DNA of 64,000 nt from Melitaea cinxia (Eukaryota > Arthropoda > Insecta > Lepidoptera > Nymphalidae), in assembly GCF_905220565.1 (NCBI RefSeq), contig NC_059405.1:13842081-13906080 (forward strand), read 5' to 3'. The position numbers and the translations under genes were made by a program. A model generated the notes under the pieces. That model had not been told where the DNA came from and did no database searches. It saw nothing but the letters and a program-made list of their open reading frames with translations. Positions 11,519 through 20,480 of the stretch are shown here, one piece after another (the stretch's first letter is position 1; each line of letters opens with the position of its first letter).

Positions 11519-11541
11519 ATTTGGGCAACACTAGATCAAAT

Positions 11542-13087
11542 AAATGAATTTTCTCTCTCTCTTTCTTTCTGTTGGAGGAATTACACAAATAGGTGAACTT
11601 AAAATCAGTAGCCGGGGTTTGAATCATGGCACAGGCTGTGTCTACTTCCTTACAAAAGGATTTCTTATTCTAATAAGAGTAACTAGTAGAGAAGAACAGA
11701 AATATACGCATTATTATTTTTGAATCATACTTACGAAAATACAATAGTTGCTTCTATGACATTTAGTTTTTTAGAAAAAAACTAATTTTCTTCCAAGAAT
11801 CTATTCTTTAACAGGAACTCTTTATTTCGTTTACCAAATCCCAGTATTTCTGTTTGTTAGGGCGCGGTGCTCCCTATTTCTCAAGGAACTCGTCGTAGAA
11901 ATATATTGTTAAGTCGGATATTGTATTGTAGTTTTATCTTGCGGTTGACGATATTTACTCTGAAAATGGAATATGTAGGAGAATCGTTTATTTAAATACG
12001 TATATTTTTCGACGGTTATTCGATAATGATAATAATTGATAAGATAAATGAAAATCGAATTGACATTACAAACGCGACAGCTAACAAACTTTTACACAGT
12101 TACAGATAAACATATTTGACACATAGCATAACCGATATTGTGTTTCAGCCTGATAACATTAAAACGTGTTTTTAGTTCAATTTTAGTCACCTGCGGAAAG
12201 TCACTGAATTTTTTATATAAAAAAAATATGAAGTTTAAATTTATGTGGGATTGAGGATAACAGCAATGAAAACCAATGAAAAAGTATCACCTTAACACGT
12301 TTATTTAATAAAATTACATCTAAATCTAATTCACCGTCCACCCGCTCGCTCGTTAACCCTCTCTTCAACTAAAGTCAATCATGGCCGAACACACTATATC
12401 CCTTTCACTCATTCTTTCTCTCATTCACACTTCACAGATTAACTATTTTTATTTATAAATTATTCACATTCATTAATCATTCCACATTTATATTTAGAAG
12501 AGATATTTATAGTAATGTAAAATTAGTAAATTTTTAATAAATTTTACACGACCGCTGTAAAATCGACAGCTGCTTAAATATAAAATATTTGTATATTGTC
12601 ACCGTTTTTATTTTATTCTTAACCGAATTAAAAAAGGAAGCGGTTCTCATTTTAAATATATTTTTTTATGTGTCTTACCTCATCACTCCATCAATCTTTT
12701 TTGTTTGAGAAGAAACACATATATTTAATTTGAAACAGAGATTAAGTGCATAAATCTTGCTGTGATTTCTCGCTATCACTATATTGACAACTCTTTTTAT
12801 ATTTAAATTTTACTATTTTATCATTTATTGCGGTCTGTAAAGCGGAATTACTCACAATATTCCAAGGTTCGTAATTTATTCCGCCACGAGATAGCGTCAG
12901 GTTTTAATGGTAATACGTCGTAAATTTCAATTTTTGACATGCGTTGGCACGAGTGTCGCTGCAAGCTGTTTACGGGAAAACAAACAAATTGCACAAATTA
13001 GCTGAAAAACGAATTTAATTTGAGTACAGCTACTATATGTGTTAATAGAATCTCGTTAAATGAAATCATATTTCAATATTGTTACTC
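11542..13087. other. AT-rich sequence with one family A fragment
   Basis: Apart from the fragment at 12621-12740 I see no element. Sequence 12330-12430 has C-rich phrases (CCGTCCACCCGCTCGCTCG) that could belong to an old retroelement, but nothing confirms this. Confidence 0.4.
12621..12740 (+). mobile_element. Family A element, 5' fragment
   Basis: AACCGAATTAAAAAAGGAAG followed by CGGTTCTCA and a T/A stretch matches the first 60 bases of other copies with substitutions. The 3' part is lost. Confidence 0.5.
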
Positions 13088-13333
13088 ATCATCATCATCA
13101 TCATCACTTCAGCCTAATATAGTCCAGTGCTGGACATAGGCCTCCACAAATTTGCGCCAAAAAATGTAGTTAACTCATGTGTGTTGCCCATAGTCACCAC
13201 GCTGGGCAGGCGGGTTGGTGACCGCAGGGCTGGCTTTATCGCACCGAAGACGCTGCTGCCCGTCTCCGGTCTGTGTATTTCAAACCCAGCGGTTATCCCG
13301 CCATCGGTCGATTTTTTAAGTTCCATGGCGGTA
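13088..13333 (-). mobile_element. RTE-tailed short element (family R), 5'-truncated
   Basis: Minus-strand sequence matches the copies at 15415 and 61893 from about AACTTAAAAAATCGACCGAT through GACTATGGGCAACACACATG to the shared end TGTCCAGCACTGGACTATAT and a (GAT)n tail at 13088-13107. The first 80 or so bases of the family are missing. Confidence 0.75.
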
Positions 13334-13375
13334 GTGGAATATTGTGACTAATTATATTTAAAAAAACTTTTTCGG

Positions 13376-13450
13376 ATTTTATCGTGGTTTATTAAGTTTT
13401 TTGATGCCCGACGTTTCGGGTACTTTACAGCCACCATTAAAAGTTGTTTC
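13376..13450 (-). mobile_element. Retroelement 3'-end fragment with CCCGAAACGTCGGG
   Basis: Read on the minus strand: AAAGTACCCGAAACGTCGGG, then CATCAAAAAACTTAATAAAC and CACGATAAAATCCG. I recognise this as a terminal motif common in lepidopteran retroelements, possibly Penelope-like. That assignment is from memory and uncertain. Confidence 0.4.
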
Positions 13451-13647
13451 ATTATAGTAAGTGAAATTCGCGCAAAATTTAGAAAATAATTTGTTACTAA
13501 TCTTTGATGTGAAGTGGTGGAAGCAATACTGTAGTTCTAAAACGTCAATCAGATATTTCCAATGTAAATTTCTTGCTATAGTCAAGTATACCATTCACAA
13601 ATATAGCTCGTAAATTTTTTATACCTTTGCTTATTTTATAAAATGTA

Positions 13648-13768
13648 TACGCTTCAGCTTGTAATATTCCACATGCTCCGCATTGGAGCAGCGTAGTGGA
13701 TTAAGCTCTGATCCTTCTGCTACATGGGGAAAGAGGCCTATGCCCAGTAGTGGGATATTAAGGCTAAC
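13648..13768 (+). mobile_element. tRNA-SINE family 1, 3' fragment with an inverted tail piece
   Basis: From about 13675, GCATTGGAGCAGCGTAGTGG through GAGGCCTATGCCCAGTAGTG to GGATATTAAGGCT is the 3' third of family 1. Just before it, TACGCTTCAGCTTGTAATAT is the reverse complement of the same family's tail, so two tail fragments lie in opposite directions. Confidence 0.65.
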
Positions 13769-14550
13769 ATTACAAATAAAATATAACTTTGCTATACATT
13801 GACAAAAGCTAACTTTACTCAATTCCGTTTAAAGTCTGAAGCTTTCAGCTATTTGGTGATTAAAAAGTAGGTCTTTGTTTTGAGCTGAGACGCCGGCTTT
13901 AATCCGTGTAGAATCAAGAATGCCGCGAACAAAATAAGACTGTGTCCAGAGTGCTTTTTTGTATTACTTGGACAAACGAGAAGTAAATTTTCACCCGTAT
14001 TTATATTTTTCTTTTCATTTACAATGCAATGACTTTACGTTTAAGATAAATCAAAACGAACCCATTGAATATTTACATGAAAATGGTTGTAGCAATTGTT
14101 GACAAAAATGTTAGTTTTGCAATTTTGTTACCTGCATTGGCTAAGCTTTAGCAATATTTATACAGTCATCGCTGTTAAGGTGGAAATAATCAAGCAAGCG
14201 ATAGTTCTGCGACTGATGAGCAATCGGTACTAGGCTAGTTTTAATCCGAAATTTGTTTTTGAGTACATGGAAACTCAGTCCCATTGACGTCTTAATAATT
14301 ACGATACCAACTGACATATAACAGATACATAGAGATTAATCGTCAGATAATTGCATATCTATCGCACATTGCTTAATTTATCCATTATCAAATATACATA
14401 TTATAAATAGTATTATAAAATTTTATAACATTACAAACATTTCCGTTAAGTCTCACAAAGAAGCAAAAACGATATATTAAATAACAAAGACTTCTGTCTT
14501 TTGTTTAACTTAGTGGAATATTTTAACTCGTGACTTTATCGGAAGTATGG
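13769..14550. other. AT-rich sequence, no gene seen
   Basis: I see nothing here that I can support. Confidence 0.4.
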
Positions 14551-14690
14551 GACGCCAAATCCTCTAAAGTTATTCAAATGAAGAAAGCCTCGGTGTTCCG
14601 CATAAATGCATATTGAATTTGTTTGCGTTCACTAAAGCTCGAATGGAGATAGGTCATACTTGTGTATTGGAATTTGAACCGAGATCTACA
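14551..14690 (+). repeat. Unnamed diverged repeat, partner of 33364-33520
   Basis: This stretch, with GCCAAATCCTCTAAAGTTAT, GTTCCGCATAAATGCATATT and GAATTTGTTTGCGTT, matches the reverse complement of 33364-33520 over about 140 bp with scattered substitutions. It ends GATCTACA in both. No coding pattern is visible. Confidence 0.6.
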
Positions 14691-15074
14691 TAAGTGAATA
14701 AAATGAGACAACGCCAGATATTCTATTTAAATATATATTTTTTTTTCGCTGTTGTAAAATTGTTTTTATTTCACTGATAACAAGAAACCGGAAATTCAAA
14801 TAGTTTACCATATGAATATGTATTACGTTCCTATACGATGTTTTATAGTCTATTATATTGCTCTAAACGAAACAATTTTACTCTCTAGTTTTAAACATAT
14901 GTATCAATTATAAAGCATAAACATATGTATTAAATCTAAGCAATGAATGTGAATTCCATACCCAATAAAACTAATAATTTAGTTTAAAGTTATATCTACT
15001 ACTTGATATTAAATTCTAGGTATAAAGCAGTCATTTTCTCTGAAAATTCAATCTTACTCTCGATTCATATTACA
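14691..15074. other. AT-rich sequence, no gene seen
   Basis: I see nothing here that I can support. Confidence 0.4.
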
Positions 15075-15164
15075 TCTATACTAATATTATAAAGCTGAAG
15101 AGTTTATTTGTTTGTTTGTTACTTATTAAATAATATCGTTCAATGTAAATCAAAATAATGGGTT

Positions 15165-15297
15165 GTCTGGAAGAAATTGCTAATTAGCCATAAGTCCGCC
15201 CATTGTACTTCACTGTCTGTAACTGTCTTTATGCTTTGTTTGTATATATATTTGTGGTGTACAATAAAGTATAAAATAAAATAAAATAAATTATTCT
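15165..15297 (+). mobile_element. LINE 3' tail (CTGGAAGAGATCGCT family)
   Basis: GGTTGTCTGGAAGAAATTGC, then ATAAGTCCGCCCATTGTAC, then TGTACAATAAAGTATAAAAT and a repeated AATAA tail. It resembles the tails at 36988-37110 and 39926-40227. No coding sequence is left. The LINE clade is not certain. Confidence 0.6.
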
Positions 15298-15414
15298 GTG
15301 TATATCCACAAGCTACTGGTACTGTATTATTTTGAGTTGGAGGGTAGTTGTGTAAAAATGTTGATCGTATTGTTACTGTTAAGTTGTTATAATTATGCCT
15401 GTGTTAACATACGG

Positions 15415-15748
15415 TATATATGTGCTGTGTGTCTACGGCACTAAAGAATTTAGCCACCCCCTCTCTTCCCGTGGGTGTCGTAAGAGGCGACTAAGGGATA
15501 ACAAGGTTCCACTACCACCTTGGAACTTAAGAAGCCGACCGATGGCGGGATAACCATCCAACTGCTGGCTTTGAAATACATAGGCCGAAGACGGGCAGCA
15601 GCGTCTTCGGTGCGACAAAGCCAGTACTGCGGTCACCAACCCGCCTGCCCAGCGTGGTGACTATGGGCAAAACACATGAGTTCGCGTTATTTTTGGCGTA
15701 AACTTGTGGAGGCCTATGTCCAGCAGTGGACTGTATAGGCTGTAATGA
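15415..15748 (+). mobile_element. RTE-tailed short element (family R), full-length nested copy
   Basis: The element is flanked by an 11-bp repeat, TTAACATACGG, at 15404-15414 and 15749-15759; that target is part of the RTE ORF2 codons. It begins TATATATGTGCTGTGTGTCT, contains CCTCTCTTCCCGTGGGTGTC, CGACCGATGGCGGGATAACC and GGTGACTATGGGCAAAACAC, and ends TGTCCAGCAGTGGACTGTAT, AGGCTGTAATGA. The last 40 bases match the RTE ORF2 end. The copy at 61893-62229 has the same 5' start and only a handful of differences, so this is a discrete family and not random LINE truncation. Confidence 0.85.
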
Positions 15749-15759
15749 TTAACATACGG

Positions 15760-16152
15760 AGCCGAGACGTGGACACTGACGAAGGGACTGGTCCACAAGT
15801 TTAAAGTCACTCAACGTGCAATGGAACGGGCTATGCTTGGGGTTTCTCTCAAAGATAGGATTAAAAATGAGACTATCCGCGAGAGAACGAACCGACATAG
15901 CGCACAGAATTAGCAAGTTGAAGTGGCAGTGGACTGGTTATCTATGTCGCAGGACCGATGGCCGTTGGAGTAGACGGATCCTGGAGTGGAGACCGCGTCT
16001 TGGCAAATGCAGTGTGGGACGTCTTTCGGTCCATTGGACCGACGATCTACGTAAGATTGCCGGTGTAGGGTGGATGAGGATTGCGGAAAACCGGGATGTC
16101 TGGCGCGAACTTGGGGAGATCTGTGTCCAGCTGTGGACTGCCATAGGCTGAA
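15760..16152 (+). pseudogene. RTE LINE ORF2 C-terminal region, frameshifted
   Basis: The reading moves between frames through GAETWTLTKGLVHKFKVTQR, AMERAMLG, SLKDRIKNE, TDIAHRISKLKWQWTGYLCR, RTDGRWSRRILEWRPR, WTDDLRKIAGVGWMRIAENR, and VWRELGEICVQLWTAIG before TGA at 16150-16152. This is the region after the reverse transcriptase catalytic core in butterfly RTE-type endonuclease-reverse transcriptases. At least two frameshifts separate the segments, so it is not functional. Other fragments of the same gene are at 24168-24335 and 58140-58483. Confidence 0.85.
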
Positions 16153-16157
16153 ATTTG

Positions 16158-16198
16158 TGCTTGTGTGTGTGTGTGTGTGTGTCTGTGTGTGTGTTTGT
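16158..16198. repeat. TG microsatellite, tail of the RTE LINE
   Basis: A TG run with a few interruptions sits directly after the ORF2 stop and ends at the right-hand target duplication, so it is the LINE's own tail. Confidence 0.8.
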
Positions 16199-16626
16199 GT
16201 TATAATTATGCTGTTGACTTATTTTTGATATTTTGAGCATACGATGTCAAATGTCGGTGTGCGGTTAGCCACATGATCACGATCACCGATGATTTTTGTC
16301 CCACCGTTAAATGCTAATGTTTTAGTTAAGATTCTTTTATTTTAAATAAGTAAATAATAACAATAATAAACTTGAACGCGCTAATCTTAAGAACTACTGG
16401 TCCGATTTGAAAAATTATTTCAGTGTTAGATAGCCTATTTATTGAGGAAGAATAAAGGTTATATAATATTCAAAGGTTATATAATATTTTGGTACCTCTT
16501 TTTTCTTAAATTAAAGTGGAGCAAACGGCGGGGCACATCTAGTACGTAATAAAACGGTATTAAATATTTATACTTTCCTAGGATAACTGTATCATATCGT
16601 TGAAGTACATACATATATATATTTAT

Positions 16627-16945
16627 TGAGGTAAGGCACAGTAGATAATATCCTGCTCAAAATTTCACAGTAGACAATATCCTGCTCAAAATTTCAAGCA
16701 GCCTGACTGGGGAAATACAGTTACCTTTCTGAAGATCTTAGCTGAATAACACTCCTGTCAAGTAGTGTTGTATTTCTTGATATCTAAGATGGCCGGAGGT
16801 TCTGGGACGGTCGGGGATAGGGTCGGCAACGAGCTAGTAATGCCAGGAGTATTACTAGCGCGTGTCGTGTGTCAACCGTCCATAAGGTACGGTATCAGCA
16901 TATCTTTAGCAGACCGCACGCTTGTTTGCCATCTTTTCAATGAGA
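16627..16945 (+). mobile_element. Family G element, diverged copy with a short internal duplication
   Basis: It starts GAGGTAAGGCACAGTAGATA. The phrase CACAGTAGAYAATATCCTGC, TCAAAATTTC occurs twice in a row (about 16638-16695). The copy continues through GATCTTAGCTGAATAACACT, GGGTCGGCAACGAGC and CGCACGCTTGTTTGCC. Confidence 0.65.
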
Positions 16946-18200
16946 TTACAAATAGAAGTCGTTCAATCTAAGGTAAAGTTTTTTATTTACATTATCTACC
17001 CTTAAAACGAGCTTGAAGCAATAAATAATTGTAATAAATTTATATAAATAAAAAAGGTGTCCCTTTTAGTCCTCGATCTTAATCCCCATCAGCTCATTTC
17101 GCTGTAATCTGCCATACTTTAGCTTCGACGTTAGTACAGTACCAATTAGTGGCGCGCCGTTAGCGAGTAATTCAGTGTTACAATCAGGCGTTGAGGAAGT
17201 GAGACACTTAGGGTTTTATTAGGTATCATAGCAATTAATTAGTACAGTTATTTATTATTTATATATGTAAAACCTGTAAAGTAAAAAATCATCTCGTACA
17301 TGTGAGAAAAACATATCAAATTTTGCATAGTTAAAGAATTTCGTGATAAAATATTTAGAAAATTATACTGAATTTATGATTAGTGGTGGTGGGTTATTTG
17401 TTGCTTTGAAGAATTCAAAGGCCATAATTATCTCAGATCAAAATTTTAAATTCCTTAAGACCTTAATTAGGTTTACAGTAATTTCGTTGTATATAAATAG
17501 TAAAATAACGAATATATAATTATTCTTTGGCACATTTGTAATGTAATTATGATAGGAATTAAACTCTATCAATTTCTGTAACACGTAATACAATCCACAG
17601 TACTAAGACTACTGAGGTTGTGATTAAGGACAGTACAATTATTTCTTGTTTAGCACTAAGCTACCGTCTTGTTTCTTGAATCTTATGGCCGGTTCTGTAC
17701 TAACAAATTACGTTAAGGAATTCATTGAACTTAATGGAAATGACAGCTTAGTAACTAATTTAGCTAATATATTTACTAATATACGAAAAAAAAAATGTCT
17801 GTTTGTTTATTTGTATTTAGTAAATTAGAAAGATAGGATAATTAAATGGTTTTAATAAATCGTCAACTTTTAGAATGCGTACTATTCGTAATTAAGGTAA
17901 GCTTAAAGCATCACACGGTAACGTCAAAGGTATGGTAACTATAAAACACGTTTTAATGTCACACGAGGAACTAATAATATCTTGTATTTGTAATATATTT
18001 TTAAATTTTAATTAAATTTCTGTCAGGTGAAGGTCATTTTAAGCTGAAGAAGAAGAGAAGAAGAAAATTTCTGTCACGTTCAAAAGAAAACAATGTACGA
18101 ATCGACGAACGAACTTGTGTTGTTTGGAGCTGATACAAGGATACTTATAAACTATTAAATCCATTGAAAATAATAAATTATTTCAAAACAATAATTCTAT
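16946..18200. other. AT-rich sequence, no gene seen
   Basis: The patch 17070-17200 is less AT-rich but has no recognisable coding or repeat motif. Confidence 0.4.
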
Positions 18201-18541
18201 GACGCTGCGTTGGCACAACGGTTACAGCCATGGATTGTACCTGTTGCGCTGGCGGTTGCGGGTTCAATCCCCGCACATGACAAACATTTTTGTTGGCCAT
18301 ACAGGTGTTTGCCGTGGTCTGGGTGTTTGTGCAGTCCTTGTGGGTCTCTCCACCGTGCCTCGGAGAGCACATTAAGCCGTCGGTCCCGGTTGTTATCATG
18401 TACACCTGATAACGATCGTTACTCATAGGAACATATCCGCCAACCCGCATTGGAGCAGCGTGGTGGATTAAGCTCTGATCCTTCTCCTACATGGGGAAAG
18501 AGGCCTATGCCCAGTAGTGGGATATTACAGGCTGAAGCGTA
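18201..18541 (+). mobile_element. tRNA-derived SINE family 1, full length
   Basis: The tRNA-like head has an A box, TGGCACAACGG (18211-18221), and a B box, GGTTCAATCCC (18261-18271). The body contains CCGTGGTCTGGGTGTTTGTG, GCCTCGGAGAGCACATTAAG and ATTGGAGCAGCGTGGTGGAT, and ends GTGGGATATTACAGGCTGAA. The flanks ATTCTATGA and ATTTTATGA form a nine-base duplication with one mismatch. It is a pol III type retroposon and not a host tRNA. Confidence 0.8.
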
Positions 18542-18940
18542 ATTTTATGAGGATCAAAATAACTTATTTCTTGAAGAATACTCTAACAATTAAATTAAAG
18601 TATTGATTACAGAAGTTAAATATAGGATATATCGATAAAAAAAAAAACGGAGAGGATGAGTTACTAAGCATCATTTAACTTCTCCACTAAAAATTCGTTC
18701 TATTAATCTTTTAATTCATAAACTAGGATACTTTCGATAAGCACACGCGTGGAAGGGTTGGAAGCCCGGATAATTAATACCAAAAGGAATCTTTGTAAAT
18801 ATTTGTCTGACGGACTTCACGTGCTTACGCTGATTATTAAATTACTTGTTGACTAATAATAGATGCTTATATCTATTTCCGTTGGCTTAGTCGAAATTTT
18901 GCACATAATTATAAAATAAAAAATCTCTAAAAATCTCTTC
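18541..18940. other. AT-rich sequence between two SINEs
   Basis: I see nothing that I can support. Confidence 0.4.
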
Positions 18941-19165
18941 GACTAGCCCGTTGGCGCAGTTTGTAGTGACCCTGCTTTCTGCTCCGAGTGTTGTGGGTTC
19001 GATTCACACCCCGAGTCTGGGTGTAATATAAATATTTATTTATATATGTATTATTTATAAGTATGTTTATCGAAAAAAAAATGTAGCTATATACCAGTCG
19101 GCTGTTACCTATAACACAAGCATTAAGTTGCTTACTTTAGGAACTGACGACCGTGTGTTATTGTG
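18941..19165 (+). mobile_element. tRNA-derived SINE family 2
   Basis: The head GACTAGCCCGTTGGCGCAGT contains an A box (TGGCGCAGTTTG) and the B box GGTTCGATTC lies at 18996-19005. The body carries ACCAGTCGGCTGTTACCTAT, AACACAAGCATTAAGTTGCT and GACGACCGTGTGT, then a TTTA-rich tail. A second copy is at 28838-29030. Confidence 0.8.
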
Positions 19166-19893
19166 TAAATATTTATTTATTTATTATTTAAAAAAAAAAA
19201 AAATTTTTTTTCTTTTAATGTAAGTAATGTAAGTAAGTATAAAAAATTAATAATATTTTTTAACTCATTCTTATATTGTAAAATGTTCAAGAAATTATTG
19301 TGAGAAATTTAACATGTCCTGAAAGATATGCCGAGTAATTACTTATACTAAAAAATACCGTAACAAGCATGTCGATTTCGTTTATTCTTTATCAATAAAA
19401 ATCTATATAAATAAAATGGAATCCCTGATATGTATGAACAATAATACGTGAATAACTTTCGAAGCACTACACACACAATAAGATAAATCTTTTTTATGTT
19501 CGTTAATATTAGGACAAAATATTCACAAAAAATGTGTTCGTACGGAATTCACGGAACAAATAATACAAATCAATCATCACTATTCTATTCCTAATTATTG
19601 AAACGTGTCGTTGTTAACATTTTATACATCTTATGTTTAACCTACATTAATATTACATGAGATATTAAATTCCTTGCAAATGTAAGATCGCTCAAGCTCT
19701 GGTGCACCGCACTGTCTAATACTTCATTCCGTTTGTCACAATATATGTTCATGCGGCGACATTCATATGAATATAAAATTATTACTAAAACTTCGGATTA
19801 TGTAAATATTTTGATGTATATTTTTTTTGGTTGTTCTGGAATAATGTGTTGGAGATTTATAGTTCACGTTGAGTGTTTACTGTTTTATTGTAA
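19166..19893. other. AT-rich sequence with a possible Helitron 5' end
   Basis: At 19402, TCTATATAAATAAAATGGAA after an A looks like a Helitron 5' terminus. No matching CTAG 3' end was found before the next element, so I do not call a full Helitron. Confidence 0.4.
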
Positions 19894-20232
19894 TCTATAC
19901 AAATAAATAAAATTGGAGTGTCTGTTTGTAATATTAAAATAACCGCTTTTTACTAAATACATATGGATGTATACACGGTACATATTATACTCGTACCGAA
20001 GTAACATTTTTTATAATTTTAGTCTGTCTGTCTGTTTGTTTCGCCTCATATCTGAAATGGCTAGAGCGATTTTGACGGGACTTTCACTGGCACACTAGTT
20101 GATGTAATAAGGAGTAACTTAGGCTACTTTTATTTTAGATTTTTTTTTATAACTCTGCGAACTGATAACTAATAACAATAACTATTAAAATTAAGTTAAA
20201 TGTTACACGGACGAAGTCGCGCGCACAGCTAG
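19894..20232 (+). mobile_element. Non-autonomous Helitron
   Basis: The 5' end is TCTATACAAATAAATAAAAT after A; the 3' end is GAAGTCGCGCGCACAGCTAG before T. It contains CGCCTCATATCTGAAATGGC near 20042, a typical Helitron internal phrase. It has no open frame. Confidence 0.8.
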
Positions 20233-20286
20233 TAAATATACGAAGATAAAACACGTTTTTTTATAATTTAAAGGTGAAAATACAAC

Positions 20287-20480
20287 GGTGAGTAAGCGGA
20301 AAATATCGCCTATAAAATCAGGAACGTTGCAAGGGAATTCTCCAGGACCTCTGGCTATCTCACTCAACACAGGAACACCACTCCACTTAAGATCATTATT
20401 ATTTCACCGGGATCTTCTTTAAAATTAATACTAGTGGTTGGTAGGTCCTTTCTCAGTCGGGCTGTTCCAAATATCGCGCC
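20287..20480 (-). mobile_element. Family G element, diverged partial copy
   Basis: Minus-strand similarity covers the CTCCAGGACCTCTGG, ACAGGAACACCACT and CTCAGTCGGGCTGTTCCA landmarks with many substitutions. Confidence 0.6.

Larger units (their letters stand above)
9936..11533. mobile_element. hAT-superfamily DNA transposon, internally deleted, with target duplication
   Basis: The ends are perfect 15-bp inverted repeats, TAGTGTTGCCCAAAT (9936-9950) and ATTTGGGCAACACTA (11519-11533). They are flanked by an identical 8-bp direct repeat, GATCAAAT, at 9928-9935 and 11534-11541. Eight-base duplications and a TAGTGTTG-type terminus are hAT hallmarks. Inside both ends lie arrays of GTCTTG/CAAGAC hexamers. 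A hAT transposase C-terminal remnant is at 10485-10666 on the minus strand. The intact target duplication means the copy was inserted once and not later cut. At about 1.6 kb it cannot encode a complete transposase. Confidence 0.9.
15399..16198 (+). mobile_element. 5'-truncated RTE-type LINE with target duplication
   Basis: The insertion is bounded by a 13-bp direct repeat, GTTATAATTATGC, at 15386-15398 and 16199-16211. It starts inside ORF2 (codons for PVLTYG), is interrupted by the element at 15415-15748, resumes at 15760 (GAETWTLTKGLVHKF) and ends with a TG-rich tail at 16158-16198. 5' truncation and a microsatellite tail are typical of RTE LINEs. Confidence 0.85.
15075..16542 (+). mobile_element. 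Helitron split by later insertions
   Basis: The 5' end TCTATACTAATATTATAAAG, CTGAAGAGTTT lies at 15075, with A before it; the 3' end GGGGCACATCTAG lies at 16539-16542, with T after it. The internal Helitron sequence stops after TTTGTTTGTTTG (about 15119) and resumes at CTTGAACGCGCTAATCTTAA (16371). In the minus-strand Helitron at 23578-24116 those two pieces are adjacent. So about 1.25 kb was inserted into a short Helitron; the insert holds a LINE tail and an RTE LINE. Confidence 0.8.

Noticed and set aside
15433..15639. Open frame repeated at 61914-62120
   Set aside because: Both are minus-strand by-products of nearly identical family R elements, and the sequence has no recognised domain.
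18201..18290. Possible functional tRNA gene
   Set aside because: A and B boxes are present but the acceptor and anticodon arms do not fold properly, and the sequence continues into a SINE body that is repeated elsewhere.
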